DNA of 64,000 nt, taken from Tangfeifania diversioriginum. GTDB taxonomy: Bacteria > Bacteroidota > Bacteroidia > Bacteroidales > Prolixibacteraceae. The stretch lies in assembly GCA_945873105.1 (NCBI GenBank), contig CAMCBW010000016.1, positions 42,555 through 106,554 on the forward strand, given 5' to 3'. How positions within the stretch are numbered: the stretch's first letter is position 1; every line of letters begins with the position of its first letter. Position numbers and translations under genes: made by a program. The notes beneath the pieces were generated by a model. It was not told the origin of the DNA. It made no database searches and was given only the letters and a program-made list of their open reading frames with translations. Below, in pieces: positions 26,990 through 34,691 of this stretch.

Positions 26990-27649
26990 TTAGGTGGATT
27001 CAGAAAAGTCAGTCTCCAACAAGCATTGGACAATGTCTGCAGCTACTTCCTGTTTGGATTTCAAGGGAAAGCGAAATTGATGGCCATTCCTGGTAAGAAT
27101 TGTCACCTTGTTGGTGTCATGCCCAAATCCTGCACCCTCCTCCCTGAGTGAATTAAGGACGATCATGTCGAGATTTTTAGCGGAAAGTTTGGATTTGGCA
27201 TTTTCAAGCTCATTCTGACTCTCCAGGGCAAAACCCACCAACAACTGATGGGGCTTTTTGATCTGTCCGAGAGCTGCAGCTATGTCTTTGTTTGGTCTCA
27301 GCTCAATGGTAATATTTCCCTGTTTTCGTTTGATCTTCTCCGTTGAAATAATTAAAGGAGCGTAATCGGCCACTGCTGCGCTCATGATTGCACCATTGCA
27401 CCCGCCAAAGTAGTGCATGCAGGCATCAAACATCTCATCAGCAGAGGTCACATCCACCCGAAGAATTGCTGGATGCTGGGTTTTCAGCTGCACCGGACCG
27501 CAAACCAGAACAACGTTTGCACCCAGGCTGGCCAATCGCTCGGCAAGGGCAAACCCCATTTTTCCACTGGAGTAGTTTCCGATGAAACGAACAGGATCCA
27601 ACAGCTCATGCGTAGGACCTGCCGTGATCAGATAAGTTTTGTTCAGGAG
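26990..27649 (-). CDS. coaBC: CoaB part of a frameshifted CoaBC
   Basis: This frame encodes the phosphopantothenate-cysteine ligase half of the bifunctional coenzyme A enzyme CoaBC. It reads LLNKTYLITAGPTHELLDPV directly after the CoaC half, then FIGNYSSGKMGFALAE, SAAVADYAP and the cytidylyl-binding KNLDMIVLNS. It has no start codon of its own at the homologous point. It joins the CoaC frame only if one base is added in a run of ten A (coding strand, 27650-27659). A TTG at 27601 is the first possible internal start, but it would cut off the conserved TAGPT motif. Confidence 0.85.
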   Translation of the reverse strand, partial: LLNKTYLITAGPTHELLDPVRFIGNYSSGKMGFALAERLASLGANVVLVCGPVQLKTQHPAILRVDVTSADEMFDACMHYFGGCNGAIMSAAVADYAPLIISTEKIKRKQGNITIELRPNKDIAAALGQIKKPHQLLVGFALESQNELENAKSKLSAKNLDMIVLNSLREEGAGFGHDTNKVTILTRNGHQFRFPLKSKQEVAADIVQCLLETDFSEST

Positions 27650-28203
27650 TTTTTTTTTTCGGAGAAGAGCTCCACTATTTTGGCAACGATCACCTCGGGT
27701 TCTTCCATTCTGCCCTTTCCGGACATACCACTTGCCAGTTCACCACTGGCAGGTTCAATCACAATATTTCCGAAAGATTTCAGTTTACGGAGGTTTTCCT
27801 GCATCGCAGGATGCTTGAACATGTCAAGGTCCATGGCTGGAGCCACCATTACCGGACACCTCGCTGACAAATAGGTAGTTATTACCAAATTATCGCACAA
27901 TCCATTGGCCATTTTTCCAATGGTAGTGGCTGTTGCCGGAGCCACCAGGAAAAGATCCGCCCATACACCCAAATCAACGTGGCTGTTCCACTCCCCCCCT
28001 GGCTTGGAGAAAAATTCGCTCAAAACCGATTTCCCCGACAATGACGCAAAGGAAAGAGGGGCTACAAACTCTTTGGCTGATTCTGTCATCAATACCTGCA
28101 CCTCAGCACCGGATTTAACCAGGCTACGCAACAGATAAACCGCCTTATAGGCAGCAATGCTGCCAGTTACACAGAGAACAATTTTCTTCCCCTTCAGCGG
28201 CAT
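27643..28203 (-). CDS. coaBC: CoaC part of a frameshifted CoaBC
   Basis: The flavin-dependent phosphopantothenoylcysteine decarboxylase half of CoaBC, 186 residues. It has GKKIVLCVTGSIAAYKA, the active-site His region WNSHVDLGVWADLF, PATATTIGKMANGLCDNL and PAMDLDMF. The frame ends KKNS-stop just past a run of ten A. The CoaB half continues in the -1 frame. The cause may be a sequencing or assembly error, a real mutation, or slippage on the A run that restores the fusion. Both halves are otherwise intact. Confidence 0.88.
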   Translation of the reverse strand: MPLKGKKIVLCVTGSIAAYKAVYLLRSLVKSGAEVQVLMTESAKEFVAPLSFASLSGKSVLSEFFSKPGGEWNSHVDLGVWADLFLVAPATATTIGKMANGLCDNLVITTYLSARCPVMVAPAMDLDMFKHPAMQENLRKLKSFGNIVIEPASGELASGMSGKGRMEEPEVIVAKIVELFSEKKNS

Positions 28204-28233
28204 AGCAGGACAGATTAAGATAAGGTCAGTAAA

Positions 28234-28560
28234 TTATTTCTTCTCCTTCGCCGGATTCCGGTAATAGATCAATCCGTCTTTGAATTCCTCATAGGCAATC
28301 AAAACCGGCTTTGAAAGTCTTTCATAATAACGCGAAATCTCGATCTGCTCACGGTTCTCAAATACCTCTTCCAGGTTATCAGAATAGGAGGCAAATTCCT
28401 GTAGTTTCTGATTTAACTCCTCTTTTACCTCCGCATTGATCTGATTGGCCCTTTTGGCAATCACCATCAATGATTCATAAATATTATCGGTAGTCGAATC
28501 CAACTCACTCAAATTACGTGGGACAGTTGTAGAGGCTGCTTTTACTTTTCTATAATCCAT
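28234..28560 (-). CDS. rpoZ: RNA polymerase omega subunit
   Basis: A 108-residue protein of the Rpb6/omega family in its Bacteroidota form. It has TTDNIYESLMVIAKRANQIN, the conserved omega helix, and ends LIYYRNPAKEKK. It helps assemble and stabilise RNA polymerase. It lies between bamD and coaBC in one leftward run of genes. Confidence 0.85.
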   Translation of the reverse strand: MDYRKVKAASTTVPRNLSELDSTTDNIYESLMVIAKRANQINAEVKEELNQKLQEFASYSDNLEEVFENREQIEISRYYERLSKPVLIAYEEFKDGLIYYRNPAKEKK

Positions 28561-28682
28561 AATATCACCTATTTTTTGCTTATCTATATGCTGTTTTGTT
28601 CACCCTTTCTCAGGAGAACCGTCAAAATCAAAAATGTCAATTTCAGTCAATGACAAGAAGCGATTCCCTCATACTCAACCAA

Positions 28683-29507
28683 TCAGGGCTGTTCTTTGGT
28701 AAGATCATCGTCCTTGATGTTCATCATCTTCTTGGTATTGGCGAAGAATCTGTCTGCTTCCTTCCGATATTTACTGTTTGGAAACTCATCTACAAAAGTG
28801 TAATATTCATCCAACTCTGCATTCAGACGTTCCCTTTTTTTCTCTTCTATGCTGTTTTCACCCAGCAAATATTTTGATTTAAGAAGGTAGAACATCAATT
28901 CTTCCCTGTACTTTGAATCCGGATACTCCTTTAAGCTGTTGGTCAAGGATATAACAGAAGCACGGTAATCTCCCAGATCATAGTAGAGACGACCGTTCAT
29001 GTATGATTTGTAGACCAACTTCTCACGCAATTCATCGATTAGCTTATTTGCCTCTGCCACTTTGGAGCTGGAAGGGAATATATTCATAAACAATTGCAAG
29101 GCGTCAATCGCATCCTGGGTGGTTTTCTGGTCCAGACGCGGTTCAGGAGAATCCATGTAATAGCAATAACCAATCATGTATTGAGACTCCTCAGCAAAAC
29201 TGCTGCGGGGAAATTCCTTGATTAACTGCCTGAAATAATGACCCGCCATCAGAAAATCATGCTGACCAAAATTACTCTTTGCCAGGTAATAATAGACCTG
29301 ATCCGACCGGTTGGTACCCCTGTAAATATTGACCAACTCTGCATAGAGCTGTGTCGACTTGCTAAAATCTTTTTTGTCGTAATACTCTCTGGCCTTCTTG
29401 AGCTTGTACTCGTAATCGGTACTTTTAACAATCTTCTGATATTGCCCACAAGATGAAGCAATTAACACAATTGCTACAACAAAATATTTTCTGACATTTC
29501 CAATCAT
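28683..29507 (-). CDS. bamD: Outer-membrane assembly lipoprotein BamD
   Basis: A 274-residue lipoprotein (signal YFVVAIVLIASSC) made of tetratricopeptide-like helices: YEYKLKKAREYYDKKDFSKS, YYLAKSNFGQHDFLMAGHYF and FPRSSFAEESQYMIGYCYY. BamD works with BamA to insert beta-barrels in the outer membrane. The -7 element TATCTTTG ends only 5 bases before the start codon, so the transcript would be leaderless or nearly so. Confidence 0.92.
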   Translation of the reverse strand: MIGNVRKYFVVAIVLIASSCGQYQKIVKSTDYEYKLKKAREYYDKKDFSKSTQLYAELVNIYRGTNRSDQVYYYLAKSNFGQHDFLMAGHYFRQLIKEFPRSSFAEESQYMIGYCYYMDSPEPRLDQKTTQDAIDALQLFMNIFPSSSKVAEANKLIDELREKLVYKSYMNGRLYYDLGDYRASVISLTNSLKEYPDSKYREELMFYLLKSKYLLGENSIEEKKRERLNAELDEYYTFVDEFPNSKYRKEADRFFANTKKMMNIKDDDLTKEQP

Positions 29508-29511
29508 GGTG

Positions 29512-29519
29512 CAAAGATA
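29512..29519 (-). promoter_or_regulatory. -7 element abutting the bamD start
   Basis: The minus strand reads TATCTTTG; its last base is 5 bases from the ATG. With the usual 6-7 base gap to +1, transcription would begin at or next to the A of ATG. Confidence 0.5.
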
Positions 29520-29656
29520 AAGTTTTTCTCCATTTATTCAGAATTAGTAGAGTCTCTAATAACAGAATATATGCCTCTTACAAGGTCATTTTAGGAAAAT
29601 TAACATCCCACGGTTTTGAACCCATTCTAAATTCGTTGCAAGCTGATTATTCTGTC

Positions 29657-29687
29657 TTGCCTAAACCCAAAATAATATTTAGCTTTG
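29657..29687 (+). promoter_or_regulatory. -33/-7 promoter of the alpha-oxoamine synthase gene
   Basis: TTG at 29657-29659 and TAGCTTTG at 29680-29687 are 20 bases apart, the standard Bacteroidota spacing. Transcription would start near 29694, so the true start codon lies after that. Confidence 0.7.
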
Positions 29688-29734
29688 CACACTCTCAAAA
29701 AATATTTTTAGAATACTACATAAAGTTTACTACC

Positions 29735-30979
29735 GTGGATATATTTGAAAAAATTAAAACTGACAAAGGAAACCTAGGACAGTACCAGAAAGAAGCACAT
29801 GGCTATTTCTCGTTTCCTAAACTTGAAGGAGAAATTGGACCACGAATGAAATTTCGTGGCAGGGAGGTCCTCAACTGGAGCCTAAACAACTATTGCGGTC
29901 TTGCCAACCACCCGGAAGTTCGTCAAACAGATGCAGAGGCTACAGCACAGTATGGTTTGGCCTATCCAATGGGTGCCCGTATGATGTCAGGTCAAACGAG
30001 TAAACACGAAGAGTTGGAAAAACAGCTGGCCGCATTTGAAGGCAAGGAAGATGCATTCCTGCTGAATTATGGTTACCAGGGGATGATCTCAATTATCGAT
30101 GCCATCTGCGGTCGCAACGATGTGATCGTTTACGATGCAGAGGCACATGCCTGTATTTTGGACGGTGTTCGCCTTCACATGGGCAAAAGATTTGTCTTTC
30201 AGCACAACGACATGGACAGCCTGCGCAAGCAACTTGGACATGCCACCTCCCTGGTACAAAAAACTGGCGGAGGCATATTGGTCATTACGGAAGGCGTATT
30301 TGGAATGGCAGGTGACCTTGGACAACTGGACCAAATCGCTGCTATGAAGAGTGAATTCAGCTTCCGGCTCCTGGTCGACGACGCACACGGCTTTGGTACG
30401 ATGGGTGCAACCGGCGCAGGTGTTGGGGAACATTTTGGCGTTCAGGATCAGATCGATATGTATTTTGGAACCTTTGCCAAATCGATGGCAGGAATTGGGG
30501 CATTCATTGCAGCCAAAGAAGAGGTTTGCGACTACCTGCGCTACAACATGCGTTCTCAAACTTTCGCTAAATCTTTACCCATCGCGATGGTCATCGGCTT
30601 GCTGAAAAGATTGGAACTGATCAAGACCCAGCCGCAAATTCGCAAAAATCTGTGGACCGTTGTAGAGGCCCTTCAAAGAGGTTTGAAGGCTGAAAATTTC
30701 GATCTGGGCGTTACCAACTCGCCCGTTACCCCTGTATATCTTTCCGGAAGTGTACCGGAAGGTACCAATGTAATCATGGATTTGAGAGAAAATTACAACA
30801 TTTTCTGTTCCATCGTAATTTATCCGGTAATTCCAAAAGGTCAGCTGCTGCTCAGGCTCATACCTACCGCCTCCCATACCCTCGAGGATGTAGAATATAC
30901 CATCAAGGCCTTCTCTGAAGTTCGTAAAAAATTGGAGGCAGGCAAATATGTGGCTTCCAAAATTGCCCAGGTAAACTGA
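29735..30979 (+). CDS. Alpha-oxoamine synthase family PLP enzyme
   Basis: About 414 residues. This family condenses an amino acid with an acyl-CoA or acyl-ACP (serine palmitoyltransferase, BioF, glycine C-acetyltransferase). Typical segments are NNYCGLANHPEV, YDAEAHACILDG, VDDAHGFGTMG and the PLP-Lys in FGTFAKSMAGIGAF. The start is taken as GTG at 29735, because the mapped promoter lies downstream of the longer frame's TTG. Bacteroidota need such an enzyme for sphingolipids or sulfonolipids, but the amino-acid substrate cannot be chosen here; no partner gene adjoins. Confidence 0.85.
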   Translation: MDIFEKIKTDKGNLGQYQKEAHGYFSFPKLEGEIGPRMKFRGREVLNWSLNNYCGLANHPEVRQTDAEATAQYGLAYPMGARMMSGQTSKHEELEKQLAAFEGKEDAFLLNYGYQGMISIIDAICGRNDVIVYDAEAHACILDGVRLHMGKRFVFQHNDMDSLRKQLGHATSLVQKTGGGILVITEGVFGMAGDLGQLDQIAAMKSEFSFRLLVDDAHGFGTMGATGAGVGEHFGVQDQIDMYFGTFAKSMAGIGAFIAAKEEVCDYLRYNMRSQTFAKSLPIAMVIGLLKRLELIKTQPQIRKNLWTVVEALQRGLKAENFDLGVTNSPVTPVYLSGSVPEGTNVIMDLRENYNIFCSIVIYPVIPKGQLLLRLIPTASHTLEDVEYTIKAFSEVRKKLEAGKYVASKIAQVN

Positions 30980-30996
30980 TTGAAGTGCACCAAACA

Positions 30997-31037
30997 ATAG
31001 CAAAGGGTATCCGATCTGGATACCCTTTGCTATTTTA
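30997..31037. terminator. Two-way terminator between convergent genes
   Basis: A 16-bp perfect stem (ATAGCAAAGGGTATCC and its inverse) with a 5-base loop, flanked by T or A runs on each side. It separates the oxoamine synthase gene and the DUF1080 gene. Confidence 0.85.
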
Positions 31038-31080
31038 TCCCTGAAATATTCCAAGGAAGCGCCTATCGGCGGAATTGCTT

Positions 31081-31716
31081 TTACAACTTCTCGATCCAGA
31101 TATTCCTGAACTGAATTCGTGAACCCTCGGCTTGCAATCCAATACCACCCTTGGTCATCGAGCAATTGACTGCCTTGCTCTGCAGCAAACCATTCACTGA
31201 AACCTCGATTGTATTTCCTTTGCAGACAATGTCATAGCTGTTCCACTCGCCGGCTGGTTTTTCATTGGAAGGATTACTTTTGGCTGCAATTGGCTTCACC
31301 TTTTCAGTACCAACATAGGTACTATCCCCTACTGTTGCCTTTTCTCCTGCTGCATTCACAATAAAATCACCGGCAAAACCATGCTTCAGCTGTGCCTGGT
31401 AATGCAACGGCCATTGCTGGTCAGTACCATTGGTGTGAATAAAGATACCACTGTTGGTCGGATTCTCAGGGTAACACCACTCCACATGGAGACGGTAATC
31501 TGAATACTCTGCCTTTGTCCTCAGATATCCCATTGGCAAACCGGGCGTCTCGATCACACCATCTTTTACATAGAAGTATTTCCCGGGAATCACCGATGGA
31601 TCATTCACCCAGATCGTCCATCCATCCAAATTTTTACCATTGAACAGGGATTGTCTCTTTTGAGCGAAACCGGCAATGGTAACCAACAACAAAGCAGCAA
31701 CAAGTATGTTTCTCAT
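31081..31716 (-). CDS. Exported DUF1080 (3-keto-disaccharide hydrolase-like) protein
   Basis: A 211-residue protein with a signal peptide (MRNILVAALLLVTIAGFAQ) and one concanavalin-like DUF1080 domain. It has LFNGKNLDGWTIW, YLRTKAEYSDYRLHVEWCY, NSGIFIH and the closing GGIGLQAEGSRIQFRNIWIE, all typical. DUF1080 proteins hydrolyse 3-keto-glucosides or bind sugars in the periplasm. No glucoside 3-dehydrogenase is nearby. Confidence 0.88.
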   Translation of the reverse strand: MRNILVAALLLVTIAGFAQKRQSLFNGKNLDGWTIWVNDPSVIPGKYFYVKDGVIETPGLPMGYLRTKAEYSDYRLHVEWCYPENPTNSGIFIHTNGTDQQWPLHYQAQLKHGFAGDFIVNAAGEKATVGDSTYVGTEKVKPIAAKSNPSNEKPAGEWNSYDIVCKGNTIEVSVNGLLQSKAVNCSMTKGGIGLQAEGSRIQFRNIWIEKL

Positions 31717-31753
31717 AAGATTAATTTTTATCCTTTAAAAGTAGTGAAAATTT

Positions 31754-32923
31754 TCAAATCCCCTCCAAAGCCTGCTCCAGATCTGCAATCAAATCGGCCT
31801 TGTCCTCAACCCCGACTGACATTCGGATCAGCGAATCCTTAATTCCGGCCATCTCCCGCTCCTTGGCGGTGATGGAAGCATGGGTCATCAAGGCCGGATG
31901 TTCAATTAGGGATTCGACCCCTCCCAGACTCTCTGCAAGGGTAAACACCTGAAGACTCTCCAGAAATTTCACTGCCTCCTTCTCTCCACCCACTACTTCA
32001 AAGGAGACCATGCCGCCAAAACCACTTGCCTGCCGGATACCCGTCTCATACTGGGGATGACTCCGGAGCCCCGGATAATAGACCCTGGACACTTTGGGAT
32101 GATTCTCCAGATATGCTGCAATTGCCAATGCATTCGACTGGTGCTTCTCCATTCTCAACGACAACGTTTTCAATCCGCGAAGAACCAGGTAACAGTCAAA
32201 TGGGGATGGTACTGACCCCAGGGCATTCTGACAGAACTTCAACCTGTCGTACAAGGCTTTGTCATTTAACATGATCGCCCCACCAATCACATCACTGTGA
32301 CCTGCAATATACTTGGTGATGCTATGGACTACAATATCAGCGCCCAGATTTGCCGGTTGCTGAAAATAGGGAGAGAGGAACGTATTGTCGACCACCACCA
32401 AAAGGTTGTAGCGGTGCGCAATTTTTGATATGGCAGCAATGTCACAAATTTTCAGCAAAGGATTGGAGGGAGACTCCAGCCATACCAGCTTTGTTTCAGG
32501 CCGGATGGCCCCCTCTACCAGCTCCGGCTGCGAGGCATCCACCAGGGTCACTTTGAGGCCGTAGGTATCTTCCCACAAATGGAACAACCGCTTGGTGCCC
32601 CCATACAAATCATCAAAACCGATGACATGATCGCCGGGTTTAAGCAGTGCAACCATGAGGGTTGCTTCCGCAGCCAGGCCGGATGCAAAACCCAGTCCAT
32701 AGGCTGTCTGCTCCAGAGATGCATACCTCTTTTCCAAAGCAAATCGGGTAGGATTCTGGCTTCGGGAGTATTGAAAAAAACCGGGATTCTTTACCTCTTT
32801 CCGCGCATAGGTTGAAGAAAGGTAAATAGGCGCAACAACTTCGTTCCTGCTACCTTCAAAAAATTCGGGCTCCTCTCCCACATGGATAGCCCTGGTATCG
32901 AATGAATGATCTTTGTGTGACAT
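31754..32923 (-). CDS. Cys/Met metabolism PLP enzyme (cystathionine gamma-synthase/lyase type)
   Basis: A 389-residue member of the trans-sulfuration PLP family. It has DTRAIHVGEEPE, YSRSQNPTRFALEKRYASLE, the PLP-Lys in VHSITKYIAGHSDVIGG and the C-terminal LGGVESLIEHPALMTHASI. The family includes cystathionine gamma-synthase, gamma-lyase, beta-lyase and methionine gamma-lyase; sequence alone does not separate them well, so no symbol is given. It may use the sulfide produced through CysDN/CysH, but is not linked to them. Confidence 0.88.
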   Translation of the reverse strand: MSHKDHSFDTRAIHVGEEPEFFEGSRNEVVAPIYLSSTYARKEVKNPGFFQYSRSQNPTRFALEKRYASLEQTAYGLGFASGLAAEATLMVALLKPGDHVIGFDDLYGGTKRLFHLWEDTYGLKVTLVDASQPELVEGAIRPETKLVWLESPSNPLLKICDIAAISKIAHRYNLLVVVDNTFLSPYFQQPANLGADIVVHSITKYIAGHSDVIGGAIMLNDKALYDRLKFCQNALGSVPSPFDCYLVLRGLKTLSLRMEKHQSNALAIAAYLENHPKVSRVYYPGLRSHPQYETGIRQASGFGGMVSFEVVGGEKEAVKFLESLQVFTLAESLGGVESLIEHPALMTHASITAKEREMAGIKDSLIRMSVGVEDKADLIADLEQALEGI

Positions 32924-32930
32924 AACGAAA

Positions 32931-33105
32931 AAAATTGGAAAATGTGGAAATGTGGAAATGTGGAAATTGGAAAATGTGGAAATGTGGAAATGGATGAAAG
33001 AGGGATCGATTTTGGACTAAGATGAAAAAAGATGATTAAAGATTCAATCTTCCTATCTCACAAATCTCAATTTCCACATTTCCCAATTTTCCAATTTTCA
33101 CATTG
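32931..33105. repeat. Inverted word repeat (GTGGAAAT type)
   Basis: The left arm (32931-32993) repeats GTGGAAAT and TTGGAAAAT about eight times. The right arm (33068-33105) is the inverse: TTTCCACATTTCCC then AATTTTCCAATTTTCAC. It fills the gap between trxB and the PLP enzyme, both leftward. Confidence 0.72.
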
Positions 33106-33107
33106 GT

Positions 33108-34109
33108 TTAGTGCTTCTCTGAAAGGTACCGTTCCGCATCAATCGCCGCCTTGCATCCCGATCCCGCTGCAGTAACTGCCTGCCTGTAATGAGGATCCAT
33201 TACATCTCCGCAGGCAAAGACACCTGGGATATTGGTCATGGAGGTAACACCGGTTGTCTTGATGTAACCAACTTCATCGGTTTCGATGGCCGGTTTGAAG
33301 ATTTCGGAACTGGGTTTGTGACCAATGGCCAAAAAGAATCCATCGATCGGAACGGTAACTTCTACCTCATCGGCTCCACCCTGGTTCTTTACGAAAACAG
33401 CCCCTTCTACAACCCCCTGCCCTATCAGGCCCTTGGTCTGGTGTTTCCATAGTACTTCGATGTTGGCCGTTTTAAATACCCTGTCCTGCATCACTTTGGA
33501 AGCACGAAGCTGATCGCGGCGAACGATCAGGTATACTTTACGGCACAATCCGGCCAGGTAGATCGCCTCCTCGCAGGCGGTATCTCCCCCACCAACTACA
33601 GCCACATCCTTGCCACGGTAGAAAAATCCATCGCAGGTGGCACAAGCAGATACGCCGGATCCGGCATACTTCTTTTCATCCGGCAGACCCAGGTACTGGG
33701 CTTCGGCACCGGTGGCAATGATGACGGTTTCAGCTTCAATCAATTTGACCCCGTCGATGGTAATCTTGTGAATTCCCTCTCCAAATTCAGCCGCAGTAGC
33801 CAAGCCCCAGCGAACATCCGTTCCAAAACGCAAAGCCTGCGCTTTCAAATCTTCCATCATCACCGGCCCTGTAACTCCCTCCGGGTAGCCCGGAAAATTC
33901 TCCACTTCAGTGGTGGTAGTCAGCTGACCGCCCGGCTGCATCCCTTCGTACATCACCGGATGAAGATTGGCCCTGGAGGCGTAGATGGCTGCAGTAAAAC
34001 CAGCAGGACCAGATCCGATAATCAGGCATTTTACTTTTTCAACCTCTGTGGGCAGACTTGCGGCAGAGTGGGTATGGCTCTCCGTATTCATCGATTTAAA
34101 CAGTTCCAT
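33108..34109 (-). CDS. trxB: Thioredoxin-disulfide reductase
   Basis: A 333-residue FAD/NADPH flavoprotein that keeps thioredoxin reduced. FAD loop IGSGPAGFTAAIYASRA is at about 31; the redox pair is in CATCDG (Cys156 and Cys159); the NADPH loop is VVGGGDTACEEA; and the second FAD motif is GVFACGDV. The N-terminus has about 24 residues more than the shortest homologues; Met7 is another possible start. A -33/-7 promoter lies just upstream. Confidence 0.94.
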   Translation of the reverse strand: MELFKSMNTESHTHSAASLPTEVEKVKCLIIGSGPAGFTAAIYASRANLHPVMYEGMQPGGQLTTTTEVENFPGYPEGVTGPVMMEDLKAQALRFGTDVRWGLATAAEFGEGIHKITIDGVKLIEAETVIIATGAEAQYLGLPDEKKYAGSGVSACATCDGFFYRGKDVAVVGGGDTACEEAIYLAGLCRKVYLIVRRDQLRASKVMQDRVFKTANIEVLWKHQTKGLIGQGVVEGAVFVKNQGGADEVEVTVPIDGFFLAIGHKPSSEIFKPAIETDEVGYIKTTGVTSMTNIPGVFACGDVMDPHYRQAVTAAGSGCKAAIDAERYLSEKH

Positions 34110-34129
34110 ATTACTTATTTAATTTTGTT

Positions 34130-34160
34130 CAAAATTAGAAAAATTCGATTACTACAGCAA
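34130..34160 (-). promoter_or_regulatory. -33/-7 promoter of trxB
   Basis: On the minus strand, TTG (34160-34158) and TAATTTTG (34137-34130) are 20 bases apart, 20 bases before the trxB ATG. Confidence 0.68.
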
Positions 34161-34206
34161 TAGTTGCTAGTAGAAATTATTTTATTTTTTTAATTGCTGA
34201 TTATAT

Positions 34207-34237
34207 TTTGGAAAACGGAAAACAGAAGCTATTTTTG
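34207..34237 (+). promoter_or_regulatory. -33/-7 promoter of tRNA-Pro
   Basis: TTTG (34207-34210) and TATTTTTG (34230-34237) are 19 bases apart, a full match to the Bacteroidota promoter. It lies 48 bases before the mature tRNA. Confidence 0.75.
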
Positions 34238-34285
34238 CAACCGCTTTCCAATCTGTTAAAGTAAACATTGGTCAGCAGCAAATTT

Positions 34286-34359
34286 CGGGGTGTAGCGCAG
34301 CCTGGTAGCGTATCCGTCTGGGGGGCGGGGGGTCGCAAGTTCAAATCTTGTCACCCCGA
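34286..34359 (+). tRNA. tRNA-Pro (anticodon GGG)
   Basis: A 74-base cloverleaf. The acceptor CGGGGTG (34286-34292) pairs with CACCCCG (34352-34358) and the discriminator is A. The D arm is GCGC-AGCCTGGTA-GCGT; the anticodon stem TCCGT/GCGGG (with G-U pairs) closes loop CTGGGGG, anticodon GGG. The T arm is GCAAG-TTCAAAT-CTTGT. CCA is not encoded. GGG reads CCC and CCU proline codons. It stands alone and marks the left border of the CRISPR-Cas segment. Confidence 0.93.
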
Positions 34360-34372
34360 CAATTTGAAAATC

Positions 34373-34408
34373 AAGGGGTTAGTTAGAAATAGCTGACCTT
34401 TTTTTTAT
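34373..34408 (+). terminator. Probable terminator after tRNA-Pro
   Basis: AAGG-(gg)-TTAG can pair with CTGACCTT across a 10-base loop, followed by eight T. The stem has a bulge, so confidence is moderate. Confidence 0.55.
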
Positions 34409-34410
34409 CT

Positions 34411-34691
34411 TTTTCCGGATTTGCGCCGTTAAAGACAGAGATGTGCAGCCAATTTTTATGCGACTAAGAATAAAGTACGATTGAAGAGAACTACTTTAGT
34501 TTGCACTCCACCTAAAAGTCAAGAGTTCTCTTCTTCACTCATGACTTGACATTCTCTAACATAAAACTACGCACCCCCTTTTAGTCGCGACTGAAGACTT
34601 CAACGAGGCGAACAAATTAAAGATCTTAAAATTCACTCACCTCCCGTGAGCCACGACAGTTGCCTACAAGCGTTCCTCCAGGTTTTTTCTT
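34411..34691. other. Intergenic trailer between tRNA-Pro and the CRISPR array
   Basis: No gene is seen. There are nested inverse pairs: GCGACTAA (about 34460) with TTAGTCGC (about 34581); GAAGAGAACT (34483-34492) with AGTTCTCTTC (34524-34533); and GTCAAG (34518-34523) with CTTGAC (34546-34551), which competes with the previous pair. A 10-bp palindrome AGTCGCGACT is at 34583-34592. This lies at the distal end of the array as transcribed. Confidence 0.4.
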
